Origin: Rhizopus arrhizus
Taxonomy: Eukaryota > Mucoromycota > Mucoromycetes > Mucorales > Rhizopodaceae
NCBI GenBank assembly: GCA_024220505.1
Contig: JAKZZE010000028.1
Location: forward strand, 558,001-622,000
DNA length: 64,000 bases
Reading direction: 5' to 3'
Part shown: in pieces, positions 1-10,596 of the stretch
Layout: the number at the start of each line of letters is the position of its first letter
Numbering within the stretch: position 1 is the stretch's first letter
The notes under the pieces: model-generated
The model's database searches: none
The model's input: only the letters and a program-made list of their open reading frames with translations
What the model was told of the DNA's origin: nothing
Made by a program: the position numbers and the translations under genes

Positions 1-1937
1 TTATTATTAGATATGTATTGCTGTTGAGCTTGAGAAGGTTGCTTTTGTTGTTGCTGTTGTTTGTGCTGGTTAGTTTCAGATATGGATGGTTGAGAAGCAT
101 GTAACAAATTTATATCATTTGAATTAAGGAAATCATAGAGCTCGTTATTTGACAGATCAAGGCTACTGTTATTATTATCGTTATGAATAAAGGGATGACT
201 GTTTGCTGCTGCAAAGAAACGATGATTGTTATTTTCTGTTATGACTTCCAGTGGATGGTGTTGATGGATTTCCAAGGAGTGGGTTATCTGCTCCTCGTTG
301 CTGTTATTTTGGGGCGCTATTTTACTTAGATTGTCATTGTTCTGATTGCTGTTCTCGGGTATATTATCATCATTTTGTGATGAGGGAGTAGCAGGAGTTG
401 AAGCAATTGGACTTGAGACACCTGAGTCAATCTCAACATCAGCTCTTCTTTTTGAAGGAATCGGCACATCGCTTTCGGTAGCAGACGTATCCATCTCTGC
501 ACGATTTCGCTTTCTTGTGGCCGCTTGTTGCTGCATTTTAGAACTTTTATGGTCATCTGTGATCATGATAGGAGGTGAGCGACCGGTGGCTAAGACTTGA
601 TCCAGATGATCTTTAAGAACAAATGCGATACTATGAATGTAAAGAGATGAGCAAATTGAATAATAAAGACTTGTTCATATTTACCGGAAACCTATTTTTT
701 CACTGTGATGACGACAATAACAAGTAATTCTAGTTGGTATGGTGGCTTCCCCTGAATTGAATTCGACTAATTCATTACAATTAAATAAGAGAATCCTCTT
801 TCGTTCTTCTTCCATCACTTTTTCGTCATTTAAATCTGGAAGCTCATTGCTGCTTAACAGTGCTGCCAGTTTAGCTGCTCCCCCTTCTTTGTTAACTGCC
901 CTAGCTACTTTATTATCCCTTTTTCTCTTCAAACGTTTACGCTAAAAGAATGATGTCAGCATCATGATATCATCTAATTCAACTGTCACCCACTTCTCTG
1001 TGAACACAACTTGGACACATGATGATTTGATCATCAGGATGACTTTCACATATCACAGCTGCTTCCAATGACAATATTTGGGATTCAATCAACGTCGTTT
1101 TCTCTTCAGTTCCATATTTGGGATTTCGACGTTTTAGTTTATCTTTGGACACTAAATGCTCTGGTAATTTGATGTGAGACCAGTTGGTGGCCAGTTCACC
1201 TTGAGCATCTGCTAGTTGAAGGCAAATTTTGATTTGTGTTTCTACTCTTGACTTAGCGCCCATATGAGGTAAGCCTAATACTCGAATATGCCAAGGTGTA
1301 TCACTCTTAATTCTATTGATACAAAATATAAGTCAAAAAAAGATGTTTAACGCTTCTTTTCTTACAATGGTGATGACACCATGTCACTTTCACTTTGATT
1401 TTCTACATCCTTCATTGGTCCAAGTAAACCATTATGACTGTGTAAAAATAAAATTAGCTTCCAGCAATATATCTCTTTTTATTTATCTTACTCAGGAATT
1501 GACGTTTGAGCCACAAAATCTTCAAAATTCAAGCAGTTTCTCGCTAAAATGGGAATAGCATGTAACAAAGGGTTTGTAAGAACCTAAATAAGGCAAAGTA
1601 AGCATTTCACCTCCTTTTTTTGTTTATCTTTTTTTTTTTTTTTTTTTTTTTTTTACTTGAAGTAAAGAAGAATGACCACTTTCTTTTGCTTTTTGCTTTC
1701 CTTTTTTGTTTGTATCGGATGGCTTAATAAACTCTTCAATTTTTGAATTGCCCTGTTGAGTTGCAAAAACTATTTTGAGAAAAATAAGAAATGGGCTTTT
1801 AATGAAAACAATAAAATCCAGTCGACATTATTATTACCATTATTGTCGTTTTGTTGACTACTAGAAGCTTGCTGTTGCTGATCAAAATTGGTATGCTGAG
1901 TATTGTATTCGGCAACTTGGTTTAAAAAAAGATCCAT
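1..1937 (-). CDS. Mga2/Spt23-like transcription factor, N-terminal part (runs off left edge)
   Basis: Partial gene. In the Mga2/Spt23 family, ER-tethered precursors are processed to release a factor that controls fatty-acid desaturase genes. The conserved N-terminal block is visible across spliced exons: RVLGLPHMGAKSRVETQIK near 1220-1290, a CPSCVHRE motif at about 985-1010, then RKRLKRKRDNK and the segment RITCYCRHHSEKIGF at about 685-730, followed by SPPIMITDDHKSS at about 540-580. Introns carry GT-AG ends, for example between 945 and 984 and from about 604 to 684. The tail leaving the window is Asn/Gln-rich. The IPT/TIG, ankyrin and transmembrane parts would lie to the left of position 1. 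The start is uncertain: I chose the ATG at 1937 (MDLFLNQVAEY). The open frame continues upstream to about 2066 but only with a GTG. The first intron holds a T26 run (1629-1654). Confidence 0.85.
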
Positions 1938-2197
1938 TACTTGGTCATTTTGCTGATGTTCATGTTTCAGTAATAAAATTTCGCTATCAACTCCAATTGA
2001 CCCTTGATTAGTTTCATAAGGGGTCGAAGCCTTAGGCTTGTAGATATTTTTAATAATGTTCTTCACTTTGGGCTGCTTTAATCTTTTATCTTTTATTTCT
2101 TGAAAAAAAAAAAAAAAAAATACTTTCTTTAGGGTTTAATGATTCGAAATTCGGTGATTTAAAATTAATAAGTCGTCACTTTTTTATTTATACAAAT

Positions 2198-3307
2198 TTA
2201 TGTGCTACGAGCAAATTCAACTCTTAAAATAAGGTTATCATAACCATAACCATTAATGGCCTGCTGAGCTCTATCAGCATCTTCACGATTATTGAATGAT
2301 ACAAAGGCAAATCCTTTACAAAGGTTGGTTTCACGATCACGAGCCAAGTAGACACGGGCAATACTTCCAAAGCGGTTGAAAAGATCGTATATGTCACTGT
2401 CTGTAACATCTTCAGACAAGTTAGTAACCCGAAGAGTTGCTGAATCGTCACGTTTTTCACGCATTGATTCTCCAGCGGAAGGAGCTCCTTTGTTACGAAG
2501 GTGAGGAGGAGTGTATTTACTAGGTCCAGTGCTAGCTACTTCTGTATTAACTACATCTACAGTGTCAAGCTTAACGGCCTCGATAGTAGAAGCAATTTCA
2601 TCCAATGGCTGCATAGTATCTTTGTAAGGACATTTTGATGTAAAGTGCTCTCCTTTACAAATACGGCATGCAATATTTTTGGTTTTGAGTTGACTTTGAA
2701 TCTTACTCTTTGCTTCTTCTTCGGCGACAGCATCAACATTCTAAATATCTGTATTAATGTCTCACATATAAATTATTGTAAGCTTCTATATATGTGTATG
2801 TGTACCTTGCCAACATTTGATTTCAATTTAAGGGGAATATTTTCTCCAATAGTTGTTGTAGAAAGATCAGGACCGGGCTTTCTGCCTTCTTCTTCACCAA
2901 ACTTCACCCACTTCTTGCGTTGTGCAACAGCTTTATTGACATGTTCAGTGATGAGCTTAGAGCGGATCTTTCTGGTTACCTACAGTCAAAATTGTGTGTA
3001 AATATAAATAAGAAAGTGTAGATTATTTAGTTTCTAACCTTGACTTTTTTGCCATCATCGTTGTCTCTATATTCGATAATGACTTTATTTCCATCATCGT
3101 CAGTGTAAATTTGGGGTTGGAAAGAATCTTTAAACTAATGTTAGCCTTATTTTATTTTAAAACAGGTTCCTTTTTATTATTCTTCCAACCTTCTTCATCC
3201 CCATATTCGTCAGCCCAAGATTTTCCAGAAGTACTATCAACAGGTTGTTAGATTAAGAGTTTGATTTTGTGTTGGGTTGAGTCCACATACATAGTGTCCA
3301 TGGTCAT
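2198..3307 (-). CDS. TIF35: Translation initiation factor eIF3 subunit G
   Basis: RNA-binding subunit of eIF3, which promotes scanning and reinitiation on the 40S ribosome. Five exons join in phase: a tiny first exon (MTMDT), SWADEYGDEED, the DDDGNKVIIEYRDNDDGKK block (about 3039-3130), a block containing QRKKWVKFGEEEGRKPGPD (about 2807-2979), and the long last exon. That last exon holds a CCHC knuckle (CRICKGEHFTSKCPYKDT), a linker with KYTPPHLRNKG, and a C-terminal RRM with RNP2 LRVTNLSED and RNP1 KGFAFVSF. This is the standard eIF3g order and the length is near normal. One acceptor (TTTAAAG at about 3133) was chosen because it alone keeps the frame open. The stop lies only about 260 bp from the start of the Mga2-like gene on the same strand. 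Confidence 0.92.
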
Positions 3308-3487
3308 TATGTGTTAAAGAAATTTTTTCCTTTATTTGTACGTATTTATTTTAAACAAGCCACTTTACATTGTTTTCACTTTAAATTCAGACAAATTTTA
3401 AGTTGATTTCAGACTGATATAAAGCTATTTTCAGAAGAGTAATGAGCAGCGGCCTTAGAGAAAGAAAAATTGGTAGAGCTAATCAGT

Positions 3488-4372
3488 ATGTCAAGTGCAA
3501 CAAGAGAACAAGCCATTCTCGAACTCAAGGTCATGTCTGCCGATATGGGTTATGGTTCAAGGCGTCTTATTCGTGGGATCACCAATTTGTAAGTTAAATT
3601 TATGTCTTCAGTAATTATGTTCATAATGATTTCTTAACTTTTTTTAATAATCAAGGATTCAAAAGTTACCAAGCACACCATTGAAAGACAACAATGACAT
3701 CAATGAAAGCGAACTATGGAGTATGTGCTTTGATCCTCTGCTTTCGTATTTAATCTGCGACCCGGATAGGCTTGTACATTTACGTTGGGCGAATGTCATC
3801 CCAACCGAAGGTGGAAAATCGCGGCCAGATGCGATCATTGCCAAAAACAACAACTCGAGTATGAAGGCAGCATTGGACACGGAGAAGTGAAAATGAATCA
3901 TGGCAACGCAAGCAAATACTTTCTCTGCATGGACACCCTTCGTTTGACAGTTTTCAACAAAAATGCAATCGACGTGAACAAATTGAATGGCTCGCTCGTT
4001 TTTCAAATTCATGGTAAGACCAAAAACCAAAATCAGCTGCACAGAATCTAGTGCATGTTTTCACTTCTTTATCTCCTAGGCTTTAACATCACGTTTTACG
4101 TCTCTCGCTTGGTTACCAATGGAATTTACGCCTTTTTTGAAATTGCTTATCTTCGTTTTCCTCAATCTTTGAATGATCTTCCTTCCTTTATTAACTTAAA
4201 GAACATGAAGTTGCTGCTTGGTATCAACGATGTATTTTGGCGCCTGTGCAGAAAACCCGACTATCCTGCTGCCATTACTGGTAGATACAAGGAAACATTG
4301 GCAAGCTTAGAAACATTGATCGACACAAGCAAAGATCAAACAAGAATCTGTATTATGCGCTATGGACAATAA
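3488..4372 (+). pseudogene. Frameshifted hypothetical gene of an apparently mucoromycete-specific family
   Basis: Exon 1 (3488-3588, MSSATREQAILELKVMSAD) joins with GTAAGT/AAG splicing to an exon beginning IQKLPSTPLKDNN at 3656. That exon contains KSRPDAIIAK and then loses frame near 3845, where the neighbouring frame continues (QQLEYEGSIGHGEVKMNHG, then a block ending VNKLNGSLVFQIHG). A further intron (4014-4079) leads to FNITFYVSRLVTNGIYAFFE and a stop at 4372. The organisation (RPDA motif, GHGEVK motif, NKLNGSLVFQIHG block) resembles uncharacterised proteins I associate with Mucorales genomes; that link is from memory, not a search. The frame break sits in an A5 run, so it could be either true decay or a sequencing indel. 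Function unknown. A decayed transposase follows directly, so it may be repeat-associated. Confidence 0.5.
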
Positions 4373-4599
4373 GGCTCACCTTGGTAAGATGAATTAACCC
4401 TTTTTTTTTTTTACTTGATTCCTTTTACTTGATTCCCTTTTCACATGATTCATTTTTTACCTAATAAAAACCATGTTTGCTAAATCCATTCCTTATACAT
4501 TGAATCAATCTTGTCAGTACAAATACGGTACGTAAAATAACAACAAATTCTGCTTGATTTTTTTTTCAGGATATTTTTTCGAAGAAGTTTATTCGTCGT

Positions 4600-5160
4600 T
4601 ATTTGGACAATATATTGGTCGTTCTGCGCAATGGTGAGTAGCGATATTTAGAAATCAGAATGGCGATGATGACGAGACAACGAGTGAAAAAAAGCCTGGG
4701 TCGAATCCCAAACTAGGTGACGAACACAAGGGATGTCTTGCTGCGATTTTCGACGAGAATCCAACGGCAACCATGGATGACGCTATCGCTGAACTTGCGA
4801 GTAAATTTGAAGGACTGCAAATCAAGCGAACAGTAGTTACGAGCCACCTAAAGCAAGAGCTGCATTGCACTCAGAAGTGCCTCTGTAGCAATTCACTATC
4901 GATAAGCGCTATGATTAGGTCAGAAATTGTTAGCAACAGACGTGAATTATTCTAACAACTGCGTATTTATCGATGAAGCAGCATTTAACATCAATCTACA
5001 TCGTCCTTCTGGCTGGTCAAAAAAAAGGAACAGTGCCAGTGGTTTCCGTACGCACAACCAGAGCAACATCGCATTCAATCTTGAAAGGAAGCTTGCAACA
5101 AAGTAACGCATCACCATCTTTCTGGGTATGCCAGACATTCAATCTCTCGCATTGAATATT
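4600..5160 (+). pseudogene. Decayed Tc1/IS630-like DDE transposase fragment
   Basis: Broken coding sequence on the plus strand. An N-terminal helix-turn-helix part is readable as IFDENPTATMDDAIAELASK followed by RTVVTSHLKQE (about 4745-4860). After a stop the catalytic region resumes with NNCVFIDEAAFNINLHR and GWSK (about 4950-5020), then shifts frame in an A7 run to GTVPVVSVRTTRATS. The order (HTH, then a D-E-A-A-F-N/H first catalytic Asp motif, then W-S-K) matches the better preserved transposase at 21.7-23.0 kb. The C-terminal YSPxxNPIE part was not found, so the copy is truncated as well as frameshifted. Confidence 0.6.
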
Positions 5161-5280
5161 GCATTAATAAACAGACTATTTAGTAATTTTTTGTCGCGAC
5201 ATTGACAAAACGTCAAGATGGTTTTGGTTTGTGCGACATTCTTTTTTTCAAACCGTCTGTGATTTCTTGACTGGATGCGC

Positions 5281-6662
5281 CACTGCAAATAATACCAAAT
5301 ATTACTCGAATTTCAAAACCGCTATTTTTCAAAACTTAATAAATCACTCAAAATCATAGATTTTGTACTGAAAATGAAGCATAAGAATCAGAGTTATATA
5401 ATTGGTTTATTGCTTTAAAATATGCTACTATATATATAAAACCAAAAGTTTATTTTTTACGCCAAGGATGAGCATACTAAAAAGGTAAAAATAACTGATG
5501 TTTAGGCGATACCTCATCATTGTATTTTGAAGCCAATGTTACTTCCTGTGCCTTTCTTTTTTTTTGCATCTATTTCATGACAACTCTTTTTAAGGCACTT
5601 GTTTCATTAAATTGCAGTAAAATATCAAATTTAATCTTTATTTGCTTTAGGTCTTCTTCACGTTTCAGATAAAAAGTGTAAATAGTATAAACCATCCAAG
5701 TAGGTACATGCAAGATTAAAAGGCTTATTTTCATGGCTCCATGTATTAAAGCTGTAAGTCAAGAAAACATTTAATACTCTGCTCACTAAATGTATATTAT
5801 TTCTTTCATGGCCTGTTCTTTATGACTGTATAATCTGTTCTGATATGCTTCTATCTGTAGCTTTATGGCTTTTTCGTAAGGAGCTTTACTACTACTAAAG
5901 CAAACTTTACTCATCCTTATATTCAGAAAATGCTTTACAAAATTACTAATGGCTTTATTGGGTCTATATTGCCAAAATGAAGCTTAAACGTAAATAATAC
6001 TCATACGATGCTCTACAAAATGTTTAACCTGAAGATTATTTTATAGTTATCTTGTAGCTTATCCGTAATCCTTCTGTTCTATGTGCTTTGCTACTGCTCC
6101 TTTACGCGTATAACCATCCAAAGGCTCTTTTTTCAAGATGGGCAGCTTACAAAGGCTTTATTGAACTTAATTCTATTTATCATACATCAAACAAGGTAGG
6201 TTAAAAAAAAAGAAAGATGTTCGCTTATGGGATGGATGAATGATTGCTATGTTATTTCGCCAAAAGGTTGAAATGGTATAGTATTTGTCCATTCGAAAGG
6301 CGTAAAAAAGTTAGAAATCGTATTTCAATATAAAAAATTTTATCCAATAAAAAGCATGATTTAAAGCCCAATGTATTGTTTTTTAAATGAAAAGGCTTTC
6401 TACAAATAAGAATGTAAAGAAGTACATGAATAAACTTGATGTCGTCCAATAACAACAAGTAAATTTGTGATGATTAAAAAAGGCAACCTATCATATCAAA
6501 TAAAATGCGAATATTACTCTTTTTTTACATGAAATCAAGGCAAAATCAGAGATTTCAAGTGTTTTTTTTTTTGGCGTGCGTAATATTCAAACAATTCACT
6601 TGGTAATATTCGAGTAAAACGTCGAATATTACCGACTTATTATTCTTAAATTATTTGCAGTG
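5281..6662. mobile_element. Putative non-autonomous element with 13-bp terminal inverted repeats
   Basis: The sequence CACTGCAAATAAT at 5281-5293 recurs as its exact reverse complement at 6650-6662, bounding 1,382 bp. Near both ends there is additional shared TACTCGAAT sequence in inverted orientation. No intact gene lies inside. Short open stretches on the minus strand (for example around 5570-5750 and 5830-5920) look vaguely coding but could not be assembled. No target-site duplication is obvious (GC on the left, AC on the right), so the call as a DNA transposon or MITE-like relic is inference from the terminal repeats and the nearby transposase remains. Confidence 0.4.
6602..6633. repeat. 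Perfect 12-bp inverted repeat (hairpin) near the right end of the TIR element
   Basis: GGTAATATTCGA at 6602-6613 and TCGAATATTACC at 6622-6633 are exact reverse complements separated by the 8-nt loop GTAAAACG. Further copies of the core TAATATTC/GAATATTA lie at about 6508 and 6582 and near the left end of the element at about 5300. This spacing is typical of subterminal transposase-binding repeats, which is inference. Confidence 0.7.
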
Positions 6663-6820
6663 ACTGTATAAGGCAGCTCCGCAAAATATTTCCTTTTTTG
6701 TCTCTTGGGAATAAAGAACACTTATATTTTTCTATCCCCGTCTCTCTTTCTTTCTCTTTTTTGTTTCTTCGTTTCTTTTTTTTTGTTAATTTTTCATTAA
6801 ATAAACCTCTTCAAGACGAT

Positions 6821-8976
6821 ATGACAAGTAATTCGCTTTTCAAATGGATGGGCTTAGTAAAGTGTTTCTTATTGTTTCTTGTTCAATTACTTATCTATGT
6901 CTAAATATGTAGGGCCAGCAGTCTGGAAAACCTGTTGCAGATAATAATACTCTGGACGAGGGTGAACGTTATTTTGGTCTTGAAAATGTAAGACTCATAT
7001 ATTATGTGATGATAAAAAACTGACAGATTAATTATAGTTTGGAAATACTTGGTAGGGAGAAAAACGTTTTGCTTAGCAAAAATGAAAAAAAAGGCACTGC
7101 GTATTTAACTTTTTTTTTCTTTTGCAAAACAGTTACAGTAACTCGGTTGTTCAGGCACTTTATTTTTGCAAACCTTTTCGTCATTGTGTATTGAACTATC
7201 CTCAAACTGATGTACCTGAGCCTGCAGCACTTCAAACAATAAACTCATCGGTCAACGGTAATGGACATGCCTATTTTCCGTCAGCAAGTACGTCCAGTGT
7301 AACTGCAACATCTCTGGTAGGATCTGGAAGTATGTCGAGTGCAAAATTAAGCTCTCGAAACAGTGTCAATGGACAAGTCAATGGCACAAGTAGCAGCAGT
7401 AACAACACTAATAGCACAAACGGGAACACAACCAACAATGGCTCATCAACGTCGACCGTTATCGAAAAGGATCAAAATAGTATTAATTTAGCACCGGGAA
7501 TGGAAGACACACTATTTTCGTCATTGAAGGATTTGTTTTGGAAAATATCGACTCATAAAAAGAAATCTGGTGTAATTGCCCCTATCAACTTTATAAATAA
7601 AGTTAAAAAAGAAAATGGTAAGCACAATACTCAGAAAAAAAATACGTTATTCATATTGTAATGTAGAATTGTTTCGTTCAAGCATGCATCAAGATGCACA
7701 TGAGTTTTTGAATTACGTACTCAATACAATTGCAGATGATGTACAAAATTATCAACAAAAACGTTACGCAGAAAGTGACGACAGTAAAAAAGGTAGCAGC
7801 ATTAATAGTGATAGCAACCAAACGGATACAAGTTCATGTAACCCTAAATCTACTTGGGTTCATCAATTATTTGAGGGTGTTTTCTCAAATGAGACAAAAT
7901 GTTTGAGTTGTGAAACCGTAAGTACATTTCATAGGATGAAACAAAACTAAAACGATGTGTGTTGTAGGTAACTAGTAGAGATGAGTGCTTTATGGATTTA
8001 TCAATTGATGTTGAAATGAATTCATCAATTACTTCTTGTTTGCGACAATTCTCAGCAAGTGAGACTTTATGTCATAAGAACAAATATTACTGCGATATTT
8101 GCTCAGGGTTACAAGAAGCAGAAAAGCGGTATAGTAAAAATAAGATAAAAATGAATAGAAAATGCTTATTTACTATTTTTTAGAATGAAAATCAAAAAGT
8201 TACCCAATATATTAGCACTTCATTTAAAACGTTTTAAATACCAAGAACAGTTACAAAAATATATCAAGTTAACTTATAGAGTAGTGTTTCCCTTTGAATT
8301 AAGATTGTTCAATACTGTAAGTCATGCAAATAATAAGCAAATGAGTTTATAATAAATAATTAATACAAATAGAGCGACGATACAGAGAATGCAGATAGAA
8401 TGTATGAATTATGGAGTATTGTTATACATATTGGAAGGTAATGATAAGAATAATAAATCGTATAGATGGGATACTTATTAACAGTAAATAGTGGACCACA
8501 CCACGGCCACTATGTCGCAATTGTTAAGAGTAATGGCCAATGGATGCTATTTGATGATGATGTAGTAACAGTAAGTCACTTTTTTTTTATAGTAAGCAAG
8601 TATAAATAATGGTATTATTTAAGCAAATTCAAGAGGAAGACATCCAAAATACTTTAGCGATCTCCCTGGTAGTGGATCAGGCTATGTATTATTCTATCAA
8701 GCAATTGATTTAGACATGAATACTATCAATATACCTTCAAAAGATGCAATGGAAGATATATCATATAGCAACGGCGGGCCGGTACAATATGCTGTAAATC
8801 CATCATCAGAACGGCTTCCTTTTAGTCCCATAAATTCAAACTTTAATCATCAATTAAATTCTCCAAGGAGAGAAAACTTTGAAGATGTCCCACACACTCC
8901 CTTGCCTCCTATAGAAGAAAAGAAAAGTCGTTGGGGCTTGGGTCGCAAGATGAGGGAGAAAAAAGATAAAAAATAA
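6821..8976 (+). CDS. Ubiquitin carboxyl-terminal hydrolase, UBP9/13 - USP12/46 type
   Basis: Thiol-dependent deubiquitinase. Ten exons: 6821-6856, 6913-6987, 7038-7051, 7133-7617, 7667-7917, 7968-8128, 8184-8316, 8373-8437, 8492-8570 and 8624-8976. The Cys box reads [20 protein letters not shown] across a 14-nt micro-exon. Next come a Ser/Thr/Asn-rich insert, then [12 protein letters not shown], a zinc ribbon (CLSCET and CDIC), [10 protein letters not shown], and the His box [12 protein letters not shown] with FDDDVV. The Cys and His boxes are present. In the last exon the frame breaks at about 8648: the expected [17 protein letters not shown] strand is one base out of phase, consistent with one missing A in AAAA. 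If real, the protein would end near 8711 without the last core strand. The Lys-rich C-tail ends at 8976. WD40 partners activate this subfamily in other fungi and animals. Confidence 0.88.
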
Positions 8977-9232
8977 AAATAAAAAAATACCCATTTTCTA
9001 AACAATTATAATCATGGAAGTAAAAAAATAAAATATATAGCAGAAAAATACATGCCTAATTGACATTTGTAAAACATTCTACACGTTCTTAAGTATTCAC
9101 TTTCAACAGTTTACTATGAACAAATCTAGCTCATTGTTGCGGTGATTAAATATTTGTCCCCGCAGGAAGTGAAGGAAATCTTTAAACCAAACGCTTGTCA
9201 AAACGTTTGATCCCTTCTCTTTGATTCCAGTC

Positions 9233-9873
9233 ATGGTAAATATCTATAAATATATGCAAAAAGAGAGAAAGATTGAAAAAGGGATGGATGGGTGAATGGA
9301 TGGATGGGTGAACAGATGCATAAATAAAAGTGCAGATGAATACAAAATAAAACAAAAGATGGATATGAAGACGGGAAGAATTAAGCATTATGAACATTGG
9401 AAATTAATCAAGGTTTAATTTAGTCTAACAAGAAAGCTGCCCCCAAGGTTGTTGAAAAGGTCACTCTTGGCCCTCAAGTTCGTGAAGGAGAACTCGTCTT
9501 CGGTGTTGCCCACATTTTTGCCTCTTTCAACGACACCTTTGTTCATGTAACCGATCTTTCTGGTCGTGAAACTATCTCTCGTATCACTGGTGGTATGCAA
9601 GTTAAGGCTGATCGTGATGAATCTTCTCCCTACGCTGCCATGTTGGCCGCCCAACAAGTTGCTGCCAAGTGTAAGGAACTCGGTATCAATGCTCTCCACA
9701 TCAAGCTTAGAGCTACTGGTGGTACTGGTACCAAGACCCCCGGTCCCGGTGGTCAAGCCGCTCTCCGTGCTCTTGCCCGTGCTGGTATGAGAATCGGTCG
9801 TATTGAAGATGTTACTCCCATCCCTACCGACTCTACCCGTAGAAAGGGTGGTCGTCGTGGTCGTCGTTTGTAA
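9233..9873 (+). CDS. RPS14: 40S ribosomal protein uS11 (S14)
   Basis: Small-subunit ribosomal protein of the platform. The start codon alone (9233-9235) forms the coding part of exon 1. A 188-nt intron (9236-9423) follows, then [13 protein letters not shown] and the conserved body: [76 protein letters not shown] and the C-terminal RRGRRL. About 150 residues, the normal length. Codon choice is visibly biased to C-ending and GGT codons compared with neighbours, as expected for a highly expressed gene. The intron contains a GGAT(G)-type short tandem repeat at about 9284-9312. Confidence 0.97.
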
Positions 9874-10000
9874 TTTGCTTGTTGGATTATTGTTATTTTT
9901 ACATAAATACAACATTTCTGATACTGTATTGACACAATCTACAAAGAAAATACTTTTTTATGTGTTGATATTACATTTTTATGACTAGGAAAAGATTTAT

Positions 10001-10290
10001 TTAAGGAGAAACGCCAGATAGCTGAAGAAAGCATGTATGCCTTTTTCTCTTGGATTGAAACAATTGAGTCATTATTTCTAATTTGTCTACTTGCAATTCC
10101 AAGTTGCGTAATCGTAACTGGAAGAAACATATAAATCTTTTTTTTTTTATGGATGAACCTATAGATCTTAGTGAATCTATGCAGACACAAAGTGATCGGG
10201 ACGAATTCTATTTAAATTGAGTGATTTAATCGGAAAAAGGGGATAGTCTTTGTCCGCGTATAAATTTTTTGTTCCTGAAATGTTTTGCAT
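10001..10290 (-). CDS. Possible small gene (about 72 aa), head-to-head with Arl8
   Basis: A start at 10290 gives MQNISGTKNLYADKDYPLF and continues to IRPDHF. A GTGTCT...TTCCAG intron (about 10110-10185) then joins in phase to LRLRNLELQVDKLEIMTQLF and a basic tail ending at 10001. The second exon has a heptad-like pattern. The residue composition looks coding and the acceptor is good, but the donor is unusual and I do not recognise a family. It could be a short scaffold subunit or a chance open stretch. Confidence 0.3.
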
Positions 10291-10596
10291 ATTGTATTTG
10301 ATTTTATGAATGTTATATACTATTAAATTTTTTATGGTTAGAATAATAATAATGCATCTCGATTTTAATAGGAATAACAAATAATAAAATATAGAAAATT
10401 CCCTTTTCAAGTATTCAGAAGATATGAAAGAGATGATTAACGAGGAACTGCTTTGCTTGGACCTGTCCACTTTGCATTATACGCAACTTTGATTTGTGAC
10501 CGCTTTATGACCTGTGCAAGATCAAAAGTGTGTGCATCCATGAGACAAAAATTCTTTTGGTCCCTTACTCTTTCTCTTTATACTTCTTTTATTGAA

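Noticed and set aside
1937..2066. Start of the Mga2-like gene at 2066
   Set aside because: The codon there is GTG; no ATG lies upstream in the frame before the eIF3g stop, so the ATG at 1937 is preferred.
4685..4705. GGGTCGAATCCCA as a tRNA T-arm
   Set aside because: It resembles a T-loop box, but no acceptor, D or anticodon arms fit around it and it lies in a transposase reading frame.
6602..6633. Hairpin as a transcription terminator
   Set aside because: Rho-independent terminators are not used by Pol II. The motif repeats and proximity to the TIR favour a mobile-element explanation.
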